This document shows, one piece after another, positions 1-6,418 of a DNA stretch of 12,109 nt. How positions within the stretch are numbered: position 1 is the stretch's first letter; each line of letters begins with the position of its first letter. The position numbers and the translations under genes were made by a program. Below the pieces are notes generated by a model, which was not told the DNA's origin, made no database searches, and was given only the letters and a program-made list of their open reading frames with translations. The stretch is taken from assembly GCA_002345845.1 (NCBI GenBank), contig DDWF01000246.1, forward strand, positions 2,011-14,119. Direction: 5' to 3'. Source of the DNA: Betaproteobacteria bacterium UBA2293 (lineage in GTDB: Bacteria; Pseudomonadota; Gammaproteobacteria; Burkholderiales; Rhodocyclaceae).

Positions 1-398
1 CCGACGAGGTACGCAAGCTGGCCGAACGGACCAGCCTGTCCACCACGGAGATCGGCGCCATGGTCGAGAAGATCCAGAGCGGTACGCGCAGCGCCGTCAG
101 CAGCATGCAGGCCGGTGTCGAACAGGTCGGCAACGGTGTCGAGCTGGCCAATCAGGCCGGCGACTCGATCAACCGCATCCGCGATGGCGCCGAACGGGTC
201 GTGCACGTGGTCAACGGCATTTCCGACTCGATCCGTGAACAGAGCATGGCCAGCAACCAGATCGCCCACCAGCTGGAAACCATCGCCCAGATGTCCGAAG
301 AAAGCGCCATCGCCGTCCGCCAAACGGCCGATGCCGCCCGCCAGCTGCACAGCCTGTCAGCGGCGCTGCACAATACGGTGGCGCAGTTCAAGACCTGA
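1..398 (+). CDS. Methyl-accepting chemotaxis protein, C-terminal part (5' end outside window)
   Basis: The open frame runs from base 3 to the TGA at 396-398 and gives about 131 residues. It opens with DEVRKLAERT, the well-known segment just after the hairpin tip of the cytoplasmic signalling domain of chemoreceptors, which contacts CheA and CheW. The rest is a long, Ala/Gln/Ser-rich helix with heptad character, typical of the C-terminal half of the four-helix coiled-coil bundle and including the second methylation helix. The protein ends in VAQFKT and carries no NWETF-type CheR-tethering pentapeptide. The sensor domain and membrane segments lie upstream, so the ligand cannot be inferred. It is transcribed towards the copper island and ends in the shared terminator at 426-452; no functional link to the island is evident. 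Confidence 0.95.
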   Translation, partial: DEVRKLAERTSLSTTEIGAMVEKIQSGTRSAVSSMQAGVEQVGNGVELANQAGDSINRIRDGAERVVHVVNGISDSIREQSMASNQIAHQLETIAQMSEESAIAVRQTADAARQLHSLSAALHNTVAQFKT

Positions 399-425
399 CT
401 TGGTGAAGTATCGCTATGCGAATTG

Positions 426-452
426 AAAAAGGAGGCCGCAGGCCTCCTTTTT
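426..452. terminator. Bidirectional rho-independent terminator between convergent units
   Basis: A perfect 12-bp inverted repeat, AAAAAGGAGGCC then GCA then GGCCTCCTTTTT. The G+C core (GGAGGCC/GGCCTCC) is flanked by A5 on one side and T5 on the other, so the RNA from either strand forms a stable hairpin followed by a U run. It lies 28 bases after the receptor stop codon and 24 bases after the stop of the last copper-island gene on the minus strand, and so can end both transcripts. Confidence 0.93.
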
Positions 453-475
453 CATGGGCAATTGACAATTATTGG

Positions 476-961
476 TCAAAATTTTCCATCATCGAGTTCG
501 TCGGGAAGCCTGGGGCCAATCTGATCGAAAGTCAGAATCCGCCTGCCCTGATGCTCCTTGATGAAATCCTCGGCGTCCTCGCGCGTGGCCAATGGAACGA
601 ATTCGTGCCCCATCGGACCAAGGACATCGGAGCCAATCACGTACATGGCTGTGCGTGCATTGATACGTTCCAGATTATAAAAATCGGTAACGTAAATGCC
701 TGCAATTTTCTCCTTCTTGTGCCCTGGTGCGTACTTCGGGAGATCGAACAGGAACTTGAACATGTCCTTCGCCCCGTCGAAAAAGTGTGCATGTCCATCC
801 TGCCAAACAACGACAGCGATCCAGTTCGGATATTTGGAAACGATCATGCCGCAAACCGGGCACAGATCCTTCGGACCCGGCTTGGGCACCACCTTGCCTT
901 GCGCGTAAGCCGGCACCACGCAGAACGCGAGGCCGGCAACAATGAAATGGCGACGCTGCAT
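476..961 (-). CDS. NosL-family periplasmic copper-binding protein (first type)
   Basis: 161 residues. The N-terminus, MQRRHFIVAGLAFCVVPAYA, is a signal peptide with a likely signal peptidase I site after AYA; the RRHFI start could be a Tat signal. Unlike canonical NosL it has no lipobox, so the mature protein should be soluble in the periplasm. The NosL hallmark CPVCGM is at residues 34-39, and the C-terminal GPMGHEFVP (115-123) plus the EDAEDF segment match the family's second half. NosL proteins bind Cu(I) and help deliver copper to nitrous oxide reductase; related proteins occur beside other copper systems. The start codon overlaps the stop of the upstream nosL-like gene (TGATG, one shared base), so the two are probably translationally coupled. 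This is the last gene of the block. There is no nosZ nearby, so the client enzyme is unknown. Confidence 0.85.
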   Translation of the reverse strand: MQRRHFIVAGLAFCVVPAYAQGKVVPKPGPKDLCPVCGMIVSKYPNWIAVVVWQDGHAHFFDGAKDMFKFLFDLPKYAPGHKKEKIAGIYVTDFYNLERINARTAMYVIGSDVLGPMGHEFVPLATREDAEDFIKEHQGRRILTFDQIGPRLPDELDDGKF

Positions 962-1566
962 CAGCCCTGCTTCTGCTGCATCGCGCGCTTGCGGCGCTCT
1001 TCACGATTCTTGCGGATCTGCGCAACATCGTCCGACATGCCGAGATAGCTCTCGCGCAGTGCATCGTTGAAACTGGCCAGGGTACCGCCGTGTCTGGCCT
1101 GAAACTCCTTGGCCACATCGACCGAAGCAAAGGAATGCTTGCTCTTCTTTGTCATCGCGTGCTTCAGGTCGGCCCCGATCAGATAAGTCAGTTGATCGAC
1201 CGGCACCAAGGGGCGCGGCTCGACCGTAGAACCAAAATCAGGCCCCCAGATATTTTTCGGCTCACGATCGATGTTCAGACTGAGGCTGAGCGCCAGACAG
1301 TGGATGGAGCAGACACCATCGGCCAGATCGTCAACGTACTGAACCAGCATACGGGTCTTGTTGTGCTCCTTGCGGTCCATCCCGCAGTACGGACATTTCG
1401 CATATTTCTCGATATCGCGGTCAAGCGGACTGGCATCGGCCGGCTTCTTCGGAATGAACTGATTCGGCGTGCCGTCCGTGCTGCAGGTGTCGGCTTGAGC
1501 CGCAGTACTCGCAGTTGCTGCAAAACCTGCCAGCGCCGAAATTTTGAGAAGATCGCGACGGTTCAT
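961..1566 (-). CDS. NosL-family protein with Tat-like signal (second, divergent type)
   Basis: 201 residues. I chose the ATG at 1566 because a good ribosome binding site (AGGGAGA) lies just upstream and because the next ATG upstream (1602) falls inside the probable -10 element. The N-terminus, MNRRDLLKISALAGF, is a Tat-like signal; cleavage is probably after AQA near residue 25, and export in a folded state would suit a protein that binds metal first. Metal-binding candidates are CPYCGM (58-63) and DGVCSIHC (83-90), the latter giving Cys86, His89 and Cys90. The segment around SFASVDVAKEFQARHGG (145-161) matches the NosL C-terminal half. The tail (about 180-201) is basic and Gln-rich. It is first in a two-gene unit with its own promoter and is followed by the shorter NosL-like gene. 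The two proteins are very different in sequence, so this is not a recent duplication. Confidence 0.82.
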   Translation of the reverse strand: MNRRDLLKISALAGFAATASTAAQADTCSTDGTPNQFIPKKPADASPLDRDIEKYAKCPYCGMDRKEHNKTRMLVQYVDDLADGVCSIHCLALSLSLNIDREPKNIWGPDFGSTVEPRPLVPVDQLTYLIGADLKHAMTKKSKHSFASVDVAKEFQARHGGTLASFNDALRESYLGMSDDVAQIRKNREERRKRAMQQKQG

Positions 1567-1600
1567 GGTGTTCTCCCTGGATGGAATTAGTCTTGCCGGC

Positions 1601-1606
1601 ATATTA
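1601..1606 (-). promoter_or_regulatory. -10 element of the nosL-pair promoter
   Basis: On the minus strand this reads TAATAT, which matches the sigma-70 -10 consensus at the important first, second, fifth and sixth bases. It lies 22 bp downstream of the 17-bp palindrome and predicts a leader of roughly 30 bases before the ATG at 1566. No TTGACA-like -35 is present at the right distance, so the promoter probably needs an activator. Confidence 0.55.
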
Positions 1607-1628
1607 GCCTCGCTTAATTTAGGCTGCC

Positions 1629-1645
1629 TGCGGCATATTGTCGCA
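1629..1645. promoter_or_regulatory. 17-bp palindromic operator, copy 2 (one mismatch)
   Basis: TGCGGCATATTGTCGCA on the + strand: arms TGCGGCA and TGTCGCA around TAT, one mismatch from a perfect palindrome. It matches the site at 10424-10440 at 15 of 17 positions. Its edge is one base from the stop codon of the upstream membrane-protein gene, and its centre would be near -43 of the promoter serving the two nosL-like genes. The halves resemble the GCGRC...GNCGC pattern of RegA/PrrA-type response regulators, recalled from the literature and not searched. Confidence 0.7.
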
Positions 1646-1646
1646 A

Positions 1647-2348
1647 TCAGCCAATCAATCGATGCATCACCATGTAGTAGTGGATCCCCTGCCAAAGCGT
1701 CGACACACCCAGCGCAATGACGAACAGTGCCGCCCCCTTGAGCAGCCAGCCGCGCAAGCGCGAACCCAGCTTGCCGAACAGGAAGGAAGCCGACAGCATC
1801 GACGGCAAGGTGCCGGCGCCAAAGGCCAGCAGCAGCAAAGCACCTTCGACGACCGATGGCGCCGTAGTTGCCTTGACGGCCATCGCCATCGTCATCGAGC
1901 ACGGCATCAGGCCGTTGATCGCCCCACCGATCATCGCGCCGACCACCGGGCCGCGTTGGGCGGCCAGCCCGAATTGTTTGCGCAGCCAGGCGACCGGGGC
2001 GAAGCCGAGATTGTTGCGCCAGGGTGACACGCCGAGCAAGTCCAGCCCGAGCAGAATCACGACACCCCCGGCAACGATCTGCAGGATGCCCTGGAACTTG
2101 CCGAACTCCCCGGTCGCCACCAGCACTGCGCCAACAGCAGCGGCAATCACGCCGATCACGGCATAGATGCCGACGCGCGCGCCGTGATAGGCAAGATAGG
2201 GCCAGATGCCCCTGGCGCCAAGGCGCATGAAGAATGCCGAGACCAGGCCACCGCACATGCCCAGGCAGTGCCCGCTGCCGAGCAGGCCGGTCATGAAGGC
2301 CAGCCAGTAGGAAAGCTCACTGATTGCCTGATGTTGGCTGTGATCCAT
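1647..2348 (-). CDS. DsbD_2 / TauE-SafE-like polytopic membrane protein, copper-ATPase partner
   Basis: 233 residues, with about six membrane segments. I take the ATG at 2348, which overlaps the ATPase stop (TGATG) and has AAAGGA upstream; a TTG one codon earlier is possible. Family marks are GHCLGMCGG (26-34) and NGLMPCSM (145-152). The Cys pair C28/C32 and Cys150 sit in or near membrane helices, as in the CcdA/DsbD-like transmembrane domain family often found beside CcoI-type copper ATPases in oxidase-assembly clusters. The N-terminus MDHSQHQ holds two His. The likely role is passage of electrons or metal across the membrane for cuproprotein assembly, but the substrate is not established for this subfamily. 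The gene directly follows the Cu(I) ATPase in the same operon. Confidence 0.8.
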   Translation of the reverse strand: MDHSQHQAISELSYWLAFMTGLLGSGHCLGMCGGLVSAFFMRLGARGIWPYLAYHGARVGIYAVIGVIAAAVGAVLVATGEFGKFQGILQIVAGGVVILLGLDLLGVSPWRNNLGFAPVAWLRKQFGLAAQRGPVVGAMIGGAINGLMPCSMTMAMAVKATTAPSVVEGALLLLAFGAGTLPSMLSASFLFGKLGSRLRGWLLKGAALFVIALGVSTLWQGIHYYMVMHRLIG

Positions 2349-4774
2349 CAATCCTTTTGCAACCTCAGTGAATTGGCCACCACCGAGACCGAACTCATCG
2401 CCATTGCCGCCGCCGCGATCATCGGATTGAGGCGGCCGGCGGCGGCGACCGGGATGGCGATGACGTTGTAGCCAAGCGCCCAGAACAGGTTCTGGCGGAT
2501 GATCGCCATCGAGCGCCGCGACAGATCGATGCCGGCGGCGACGCGGGCGATATCGCCGCCAACCAGCGTGATGTCGGCCGACTCGATGGCGATGTCGGCA
2601 CCACCACCGATGGCGAAACCGACGTCGGCGGCGGCCAGGGCCGGGGCGTCGTTGATGCCGTCGCCGATCATGCCGACCCGCTCGCCGGCCGCCTGCAGTT
2701 CGCGGATGACCGCCAGTTTGTCGGCAGGTGTGGCGCGGGCGATGACCCGCTCGATGCCGACTTGCCTGGCGACATGATGGGCAACGGCATCGACATCGCC
2801 GGTTGCCATGACGGTTTGCAGCCCCAGGCGATGCAGCAGTGCGATGGCTTCGCGAGCCCCCGGCCGCGGCTGGTCGGCAATGGCGAAAATGGCCGCAATT
2901 CTGCCGTCGACCGCAACAAACACCGGTGTCTTGCCCTGCTCTGCCCAGCGCTCAGCAAGGTCGGCCAGGGTTTCCGGCGCGATGCCTTCGGCGTCGAGCA
3001 GGCGGGCGTTGCCGATGACAACGGCGCTGCCGGCCACCGTCGCGATCAGGCCCTGACCGGGGCGGACGATGAAATCCTCGACTGGCAGCGTGTTGGTCAG
3101 GCGTGGCCGGCACCAGTCGGCCAGCGCCCGCGCCAGGAAATGCCCGGAGCCGGCTTCGGCGGCATGGACCAGGCTGACCAGGTGCGCCTCATCGACATCG
3201 GCAACGATGAAAGTATCGGTGACCACCGGCTTACCTTCGGTGATCGTCCCGGTCTTGTCGAAGACCACGGTAGTCAGCTTGGCGGCGGTTTCCAGGGCTT
3301 CGCCGTGGCGGATGAAAATTCCCTTCTTCGCCGCCTGGCCGGTGCCGACCATGATCGCCGTCGGCGTCGCCAGGCCGAGCGCACAGGGACAGGCGATCAG
3401 CAGCACGGCGACCGAATGCGCCAGCGCCGCCGATACTGGGGCGCCGGCCAGCGCCCAGCCGGCGAAGGTCAGCCCGGCAATGCCGCCGACCGCCGGCACG
3501 AAGCGCGCCGAAATCCGGTCGGCCAGTTTCTGCACCGGCAGCTTGCTGCCCTGGGCGTGGTCGACCAGCCTGACGATGCCGGCGAGCACGGTATCGCCGC
3601 CGATGGCGCTGACCGTCATGGTGAAGCTGCCGTTGCCGTTGAGGCAGCCGCCGATCACCGTATCGCCCTCGCCCTTGGCCACCGGCAGCGACTCGCCGGT
3701 GATCATCGCCTCGTCGATTCTGGAACTGCCGGCCAGCACCTTGCCGTCAGTCGGCACCTTGGCGCCGGCCCGCACGCGCAGCACGTCGCCGAGCTGTACC
3801 TCGTCGATCGGCACTTCACGCTCGCTGCCGTCGGCCTCGACGCGCAGCGCGGTTTCCGGCTGCAGCTCGATCAGCTTGCGGATCGCCTCGCCGGCCTTGC
3901 CCTTGGCCCGCTCTTCCATGTAGCGGCCGAGCAGGACAAAAGTGCAGATGCCGGCAGCCGACTCGAAATAGACGTGGTGATGCATCTTGAACACGCCGGG
4001 AATGCTGTAGGCCCAGGCAGCGCCGGAACCGATGGCGATCAGCGTGTCCATGTTCGCCTCGCCCTGCCGGGCCAGTGCCCAGGCCTTGCGGAAAATGCTG
4101 TTGCTGCTGCCGAACAGGATCGCGCTCGACAGCGCGAATTCCATCACGCGCAAGGCCGGCGAACGGTGCATCAGCATGCCGGAAACCATCACCGGCACCG
4201 TCAGCAGCGCCGACTGGAGGAAGCGCTTTCTGGCTTCCTCGACGCGCGCTTTCTCGCGTTCGACGAGCAGGCGGCGCTGGGCCAGCGTGTCCATCGGCCG
4301 GGCTTCGTAACCCAGGCGGCGGACCACCGTCGAAACGCCATCGCGGTCGATGACGCCATGCACGGTCAGCGTCGCCGCAGCGAAATTGACCACCGCCGAA
4401 CGCACGCGCGGATCGCGCTTGAGCTTCATCTCGATCAACAGCGCGCAGGAAGCGCAGCTCATTCCCTCGACCGCCACCGAACATTCGCTGACCGGGCCGT
4501 CGACCGGCGCTACCGGCGTTTCCACTTTCGGTGCCGCCAGCAGGTTGCCGAGGATGGCGTCGAGCGTCGCCAACAAGCGCGCCTCAGGTAGCGCGGCGGG
4601 GTTGTAGCGCACAGTCAGCGAGCCAATCTCGGCCACCACGGCCACCTCCTTGATCGCCGGATGCTTGCGCAGCAGGATTTCCAGGATGTAACAACGCTCC
4701 TGCTCGCCGATCAGCGGCGGCGCGATGACGCGAATGCGCCGGACCAGACGATGGACGATGCGGAAATGCTTCAT
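2348..4774 (-). CDS. P1B-type Cu(I)-transporting ATPase with tandem HMA domains
   Basis: 808 residues. In order: an HMA_2-like domain without a CxxC (about 1-80); a classical HMA domain with GMSCASC (104-110); two extra membrane helices (about 185-230) and a Met/His-bearing loop (MHHH, 264-267); the actuator TGES (359-362); the membrane metal site CPC (462-464); the phosphorylation motif DKTGT (506-510); GDGIND (704-709); and final helices with YN (769-770) and MSSVS (793-797), the set expected of Cu(I)-ATPases (P1B-1). It should pump Cu(I) from cytoplasm to periplasm; the setting suggests feeding cuproprotein assembly rather than simple detoxification. One oddity: the nucleotide-binding SEHPLA motif reads SGHFLA (543-548), keeping the key His545 but losing Glu and Pro. 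The start overlaps the previous gene by four bases (ATGA). Confidence 0.93.
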   Translation of the reverse strand: MKHFRIVHRLVRRIRVIAPPLIGEQERCYILEILLRKHPAIKEVAVVAEIGSLTVRYNPAALPEARLLATLDAILGNLLAAPKVETPVAPVDGPVSECSVAVEGMSCASCALLIEMKLKRDPRVRSAVVNFAAATLTVHGVIDRDGVSTVVRRLGYEARPMDTLAQRRLLVEREKARVEEARKRFLQSALLTVPVMVSGMLMHRSPALRVMEFALSSAILFGSSNSIFRKAWALARQGEANMDTLIAIGSGAAWAYSIPGVFKMHHHVYFESAAGICTFVLLGRYMEERAKGKAGEAIRKLIELQPETALRVEADGSEREVPIDEVQLGDVLRVRAGAKVPTDGKVLAGSSRIDEAMITGESLPVAKGEGDTVIGGCLNGNGSFTMTVSAIGGDTVLAGIVRLVDHAQGSKLPVQKLADRISARFVPAVGGIAGLTFAGWALAGAPVSAALAHSVAVLLIACPCALGLATPTAIMVGTGQAAKKGIFIRHGEALETAAKLTTVVFDKTGTITEGKPVVTDTFIVADVDEAHLVSLVHAAEAGSGHFLARALADWCRPRLTNTLPVEDFIVRPGQGLIATVAGSAVVIGNARLLDAEGIAPETLADLAERWAEQGKTPVFVAVDGRIAAIFAIADQPRPGAREAIALLHRLGLQTVMATGDVDAVAHHVARQVGIERVIARATPADKLAVIRELQAAGERVGMIGDGINDAPALAAADVGFAIGGGADIAIESADITLVGGDIARVAAGIDLSRRSMAIIRQNLFWALGYNVIAIPVAAAGRLNPMIAAAAMAMSSVSVVANSLRLQKD

Positions 4775-5355
4775 TGGCTCTTGCGGTAACGGACCAGCAG
4801 GAAGACCAGATAGAACACCGTCAGCCAGGCGTTGCTGTGGGCAATCGGGTTCTGCAGCCAGCGCTTGGTGATCAGGTCCCAGTGCGTCTTGATCAGGTAG
4901 AAGGCGACGATGTCGTTGAAGAAATTGACGATCGCCTTCTCGGTCAGCGCGCTCTCGAGCAGCGGCTGGAAACGTGCCTGCAACGAGCCTTCGGCCGGTG
5001 CGGTAGCCGGCGTCAGCATGGCCTTGAGCTGGTCAAGCAGCGGCTGCAGGCCACTTGCCAAGGCCGTTACAGTGCTGTTTTCCGGAGCTTCTGCTGCCGG
5101 TAGCTCGCGCAGCAACGCAAACAGCGCCCGTGCCACCTGGGCGGCGCTGACGGTTGCCGCGTCGAAACGGATCGAAATCCGCCGCCCATCCGGATCAACC
5201 GTGGCGCCGGCAACGCCGGGCGTCGCCGGCAGGCCACGCTCGACAGCCTGGGCAACCTCGGGCCGGCACAGTTCCTCCGGCAGTTCGAGGCGCAGGAAGC
5301 CGGCCCCGCGATGCAGCACGACGATGCGCCGTGCCAGTTCATCGGCTTGCGACAT
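4771..5355 (-). CDS. HMA_2-like protein with C-terminal membrane anchor
   Basis: 194 residues. The first 85 or so have the ferredoxin-like HMA pattern (FLRLELP, then PGVAGATVDPDGRRISIRFD) but lack the CxxC, as in the HMA_2 type; the N-terminal domain of the ATPase encoded next is of the same kind. A linker rich in Ala and Pro (about 86-125) leads to a region with NFFNDIVAFYLIKTHWDLI (144-162) and a hydrophobic helix near the C-terminus (about 175-189), followed by RYRKSQ. Proteins with this HMA_2-plus-helix layout accompany copper ATPases. I infer a membrane-bound accessory or regulatory partner of the pump. The stop overlaps the ATPase start by four bases, which supports coupled production. 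The function is not established. Confidence 0.72.
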   Translation of the reverse strand: MSQADELARRIVVLHRGAGFLRLELPEELCRPEVAQAVERGLPATPGVAGATVDPDGRRISIRFDAATVSAAQVARALFALLRELPAAEAPENSTVTALASGLQPLLDQLKAMLTPATAPAEGSLQARFQPLLESALTEKAIVNFFNDIVAFYLIKTHWDLITKRWLQNPIAHSNAWLTVFYLVFLLVRYRKSQ

Positions 5356-5366
5356 GGTGGACTCCG

Positions 5367-5744
5367 TCAGGCTGCAGACTGGCTATCGGTGGCAAGCGGC
5401 GCCTTGACGCCTTCGATCTTCTCTTCCGCCTCGGCCATCAGGTCGGCCAGGTTTTCCTTCTGGTGCAGCGCGAAATCCCGGCCCATGCCGGTCGCCTTCG
5501 CGAGACCATCGACGATTTCCTTCTGGTACTTGAAAAGCAGGAAACCGGCAACGACACCACCGGCGGCACCAACCGCCAGCAGGGTCAACGGGTTACGCAG
5601 CAGCGCCCCGCCCAGCATCCCCTTGCCGGCAGCGAAGCCGGCGCCGGCCATCATTGCGCCGGTGGTCAGCGGTTTTCCCATCACGTGGCTGGCGCCGTTC
5701 ATCATCATGTGCGGCATGTTCTTGAGCATTTCTTCGGTCATCAT
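5367..5744 (-). CDS. Small Met-rich membrane protein
   Basis: 125 residues. The N-terminus is unusually rich in Met and has scattered His (MMTEEMLKNMPHMMMNGASH; 11 Met in the first 43 residues), a pattern that can bind Cu(I) or Cu(II). A Gly/Ala-rich stretch and a clear membrane helix (about 52-71, NPLTLLAVGAAGGVVAGFLL) follow, and then a soluble, charged helix (about 75-112). AAAGGACAGGACC precedes the ATG at 5744, and the start overlaps the upstream stop (ATGA). I do not recognise a named family. Its place between a small Cys-rich metal-binding protein and the HMA_2-like/Cu-ATPase pair suggests a copper-buffering or pump-assembly factor; that is inference only. Confidence 0.72.
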   Translation of the reverse strand: MMTEEMLKNMPHMMMNGASHVMGKPLTTGAMMAGAGFAAGKGMLGGALLRNPLTLLAVGAAGGVVAGFLLFKYQKEIVDGLAKATGMGRDFALHQKENLADLMAEAEEKIEGVKAPLATDSQSAA

Positions 5745-5929
5745 GGTCCTGTCCTTTCTGGGGAGTTTTCTTCATTCTCAATCGGCGTTTTCGTGATGTC
5801 ATGCAACATCTCGTAGATACCGCGGCAACCCTCGCAGCAGAAGCGGTATTGCCGCTTTCCGCTGTTCAGCACGAAGGGTTTGACCCCGATGTCGAGGCCG
5901 CACAGATCGCAGGCCCGGTTGTCATTCAT
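5741..5929 (-). CDS. 62-aa five-cysteine metal-binding protein (CcoI N-terminal-domain-like)
   Basis: 62 residues, no signal peptide or membrane helix. It holds CDLCG (Cys7, Cys10) and YRFCCEGCRGIYEML (Cys31, Cys32, Cys35). This spacing is that of the putative metal-binding domain found at the N-terminus of FixI/CcoI-type copper ATPases (CxxCG, then FCCxGC followed by a Tyr-containing helix), here as a free-standing protein. It probably binds Zn or Cu in the cytoplasm and may hand metal to, or regulate, the ATPase encoded two genes downstream, which lacks this domain. The C-terminus (about 48-62) is acidic and looks disordered. It overlaps both neighbours by four bases, so it is embedded in the operon and unlikely to be a spurious frame. 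Confidence 0.78.
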   Translation of the reverse strand: MNDNRACDLCGLDIGVKPFVLNSGKRQYRFCCEGCRGIYEMLHDITKTPIENEENSPERTGP

Positions 5930-6417
5930 TTGAGCAGTTCCAGCGCATGGCGCTCGAAGCTGGCTTCGTCCGCCTCGCCGACGATCTTGGCGCGGACGGC
6001 CCCGCCGGCATCGACGAAGAAGGTGGTCGGCAGGCCGACGACGCCGTAGCTGCGAGCGATGGCTGACTGTTCGTCAAGCAGCGCCGGATAGCTGACGCCA
6101 ATTTTCTGCATGAAGGCGTTGACGGTTTTTGCATCCTGGCCGGTGTTGACCGCAAGAATCGTCAGCCCCTTCGCCTGATGGCGCTGATAGACCTGCTCGA
6201 TGGCCTTCATCTCGCCTGCGCAGTACTTGCACCAGTCGGCCCAGAAGCGGATGACCACTGGCTTGCCGGCGAAGCCTTCGGGAAAGACTGCCGGCGATCC
6301 CGCCGCATTGACCGTCTTGAAGCTCGGCGCCGGGTTGCCGACATTGATGTTGCTCTTCGCCGCATCGCCGCCACAGGCGACCAGCAGCAGGGCCAGGATG
6401 AAGGGGAGAAGGCGCAT
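5926..6417 (-). CDS. TlpA-like thioredoxin-fold lipoprotein
   Basis: 163 residues. The lipobox LVAC puts the lipidated Cys at 15, so the protein is anchored in the periplasm by lipid. The thioredoxin fold has the active site WCKYC (62-66; Cys63 and Cys66) and the cis-proline loop GLPTTFF (128-134). TlpA/ResA-type proteins reduce disulfides in the periplasm; TlpA itself keeps the copper-site cysteines of oxidase subunit II and of SCO chaperones reduced so that they can take copper. With a SCO protein encoded in the same operon, this is the most likely job here. The start lies one base after the stop of the polytopic membrane-protein gene, and the stop overlaps the next start by four bases. Confidence 0.9.
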   Translation of the reverse strand: MRLLPFILALLLVACGGDAAKSNINVGNPAPSFKTVNAAGSPAVFPEGFAGKPVVIRFWADWCKYCAGEMKAIEQVYQRHQAKGLTILAVNTGQDAKTVNAFMQKIGVSYPALLDEQSAIARSYGVVGLPTTFFVDAGGAVRAKIVGEADEASFERHALELLK

Positions 6418-6418
6418 G

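Noticed and set aside
1606..1625. Inverted repeat AGCCT...AGGCT next to the nosL promoter
   Set aside because: The arms are only 5 bp with a 10-base loop and no conserved partner at the other promoter; likely chance.
1567..2256. Long N-terminal extension of the second NosL-like gene
   Set aside because: The frame is open by chance through the membrane-protein gene. The real start is the ATG at 1566, with its own ribosome binding site, a signal peptide and a -10 element just upstream.
2349..2351. TTG start for the DsbD_2-like gene
   Set aside because: It would add only one residue. The ATG at 2348 overlaps the ATPase stop in the usual TGATG manner and is preferred.
2762..4591. 609-aa open frame on the + strand
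   Set aside because: It is antisense to the Cu(I) ATPase. The translation is low-complexity and rich in Arg, Gln, His and Ala, as expected of the reverse frame of a GC-rich gene, and it shows no family motif.
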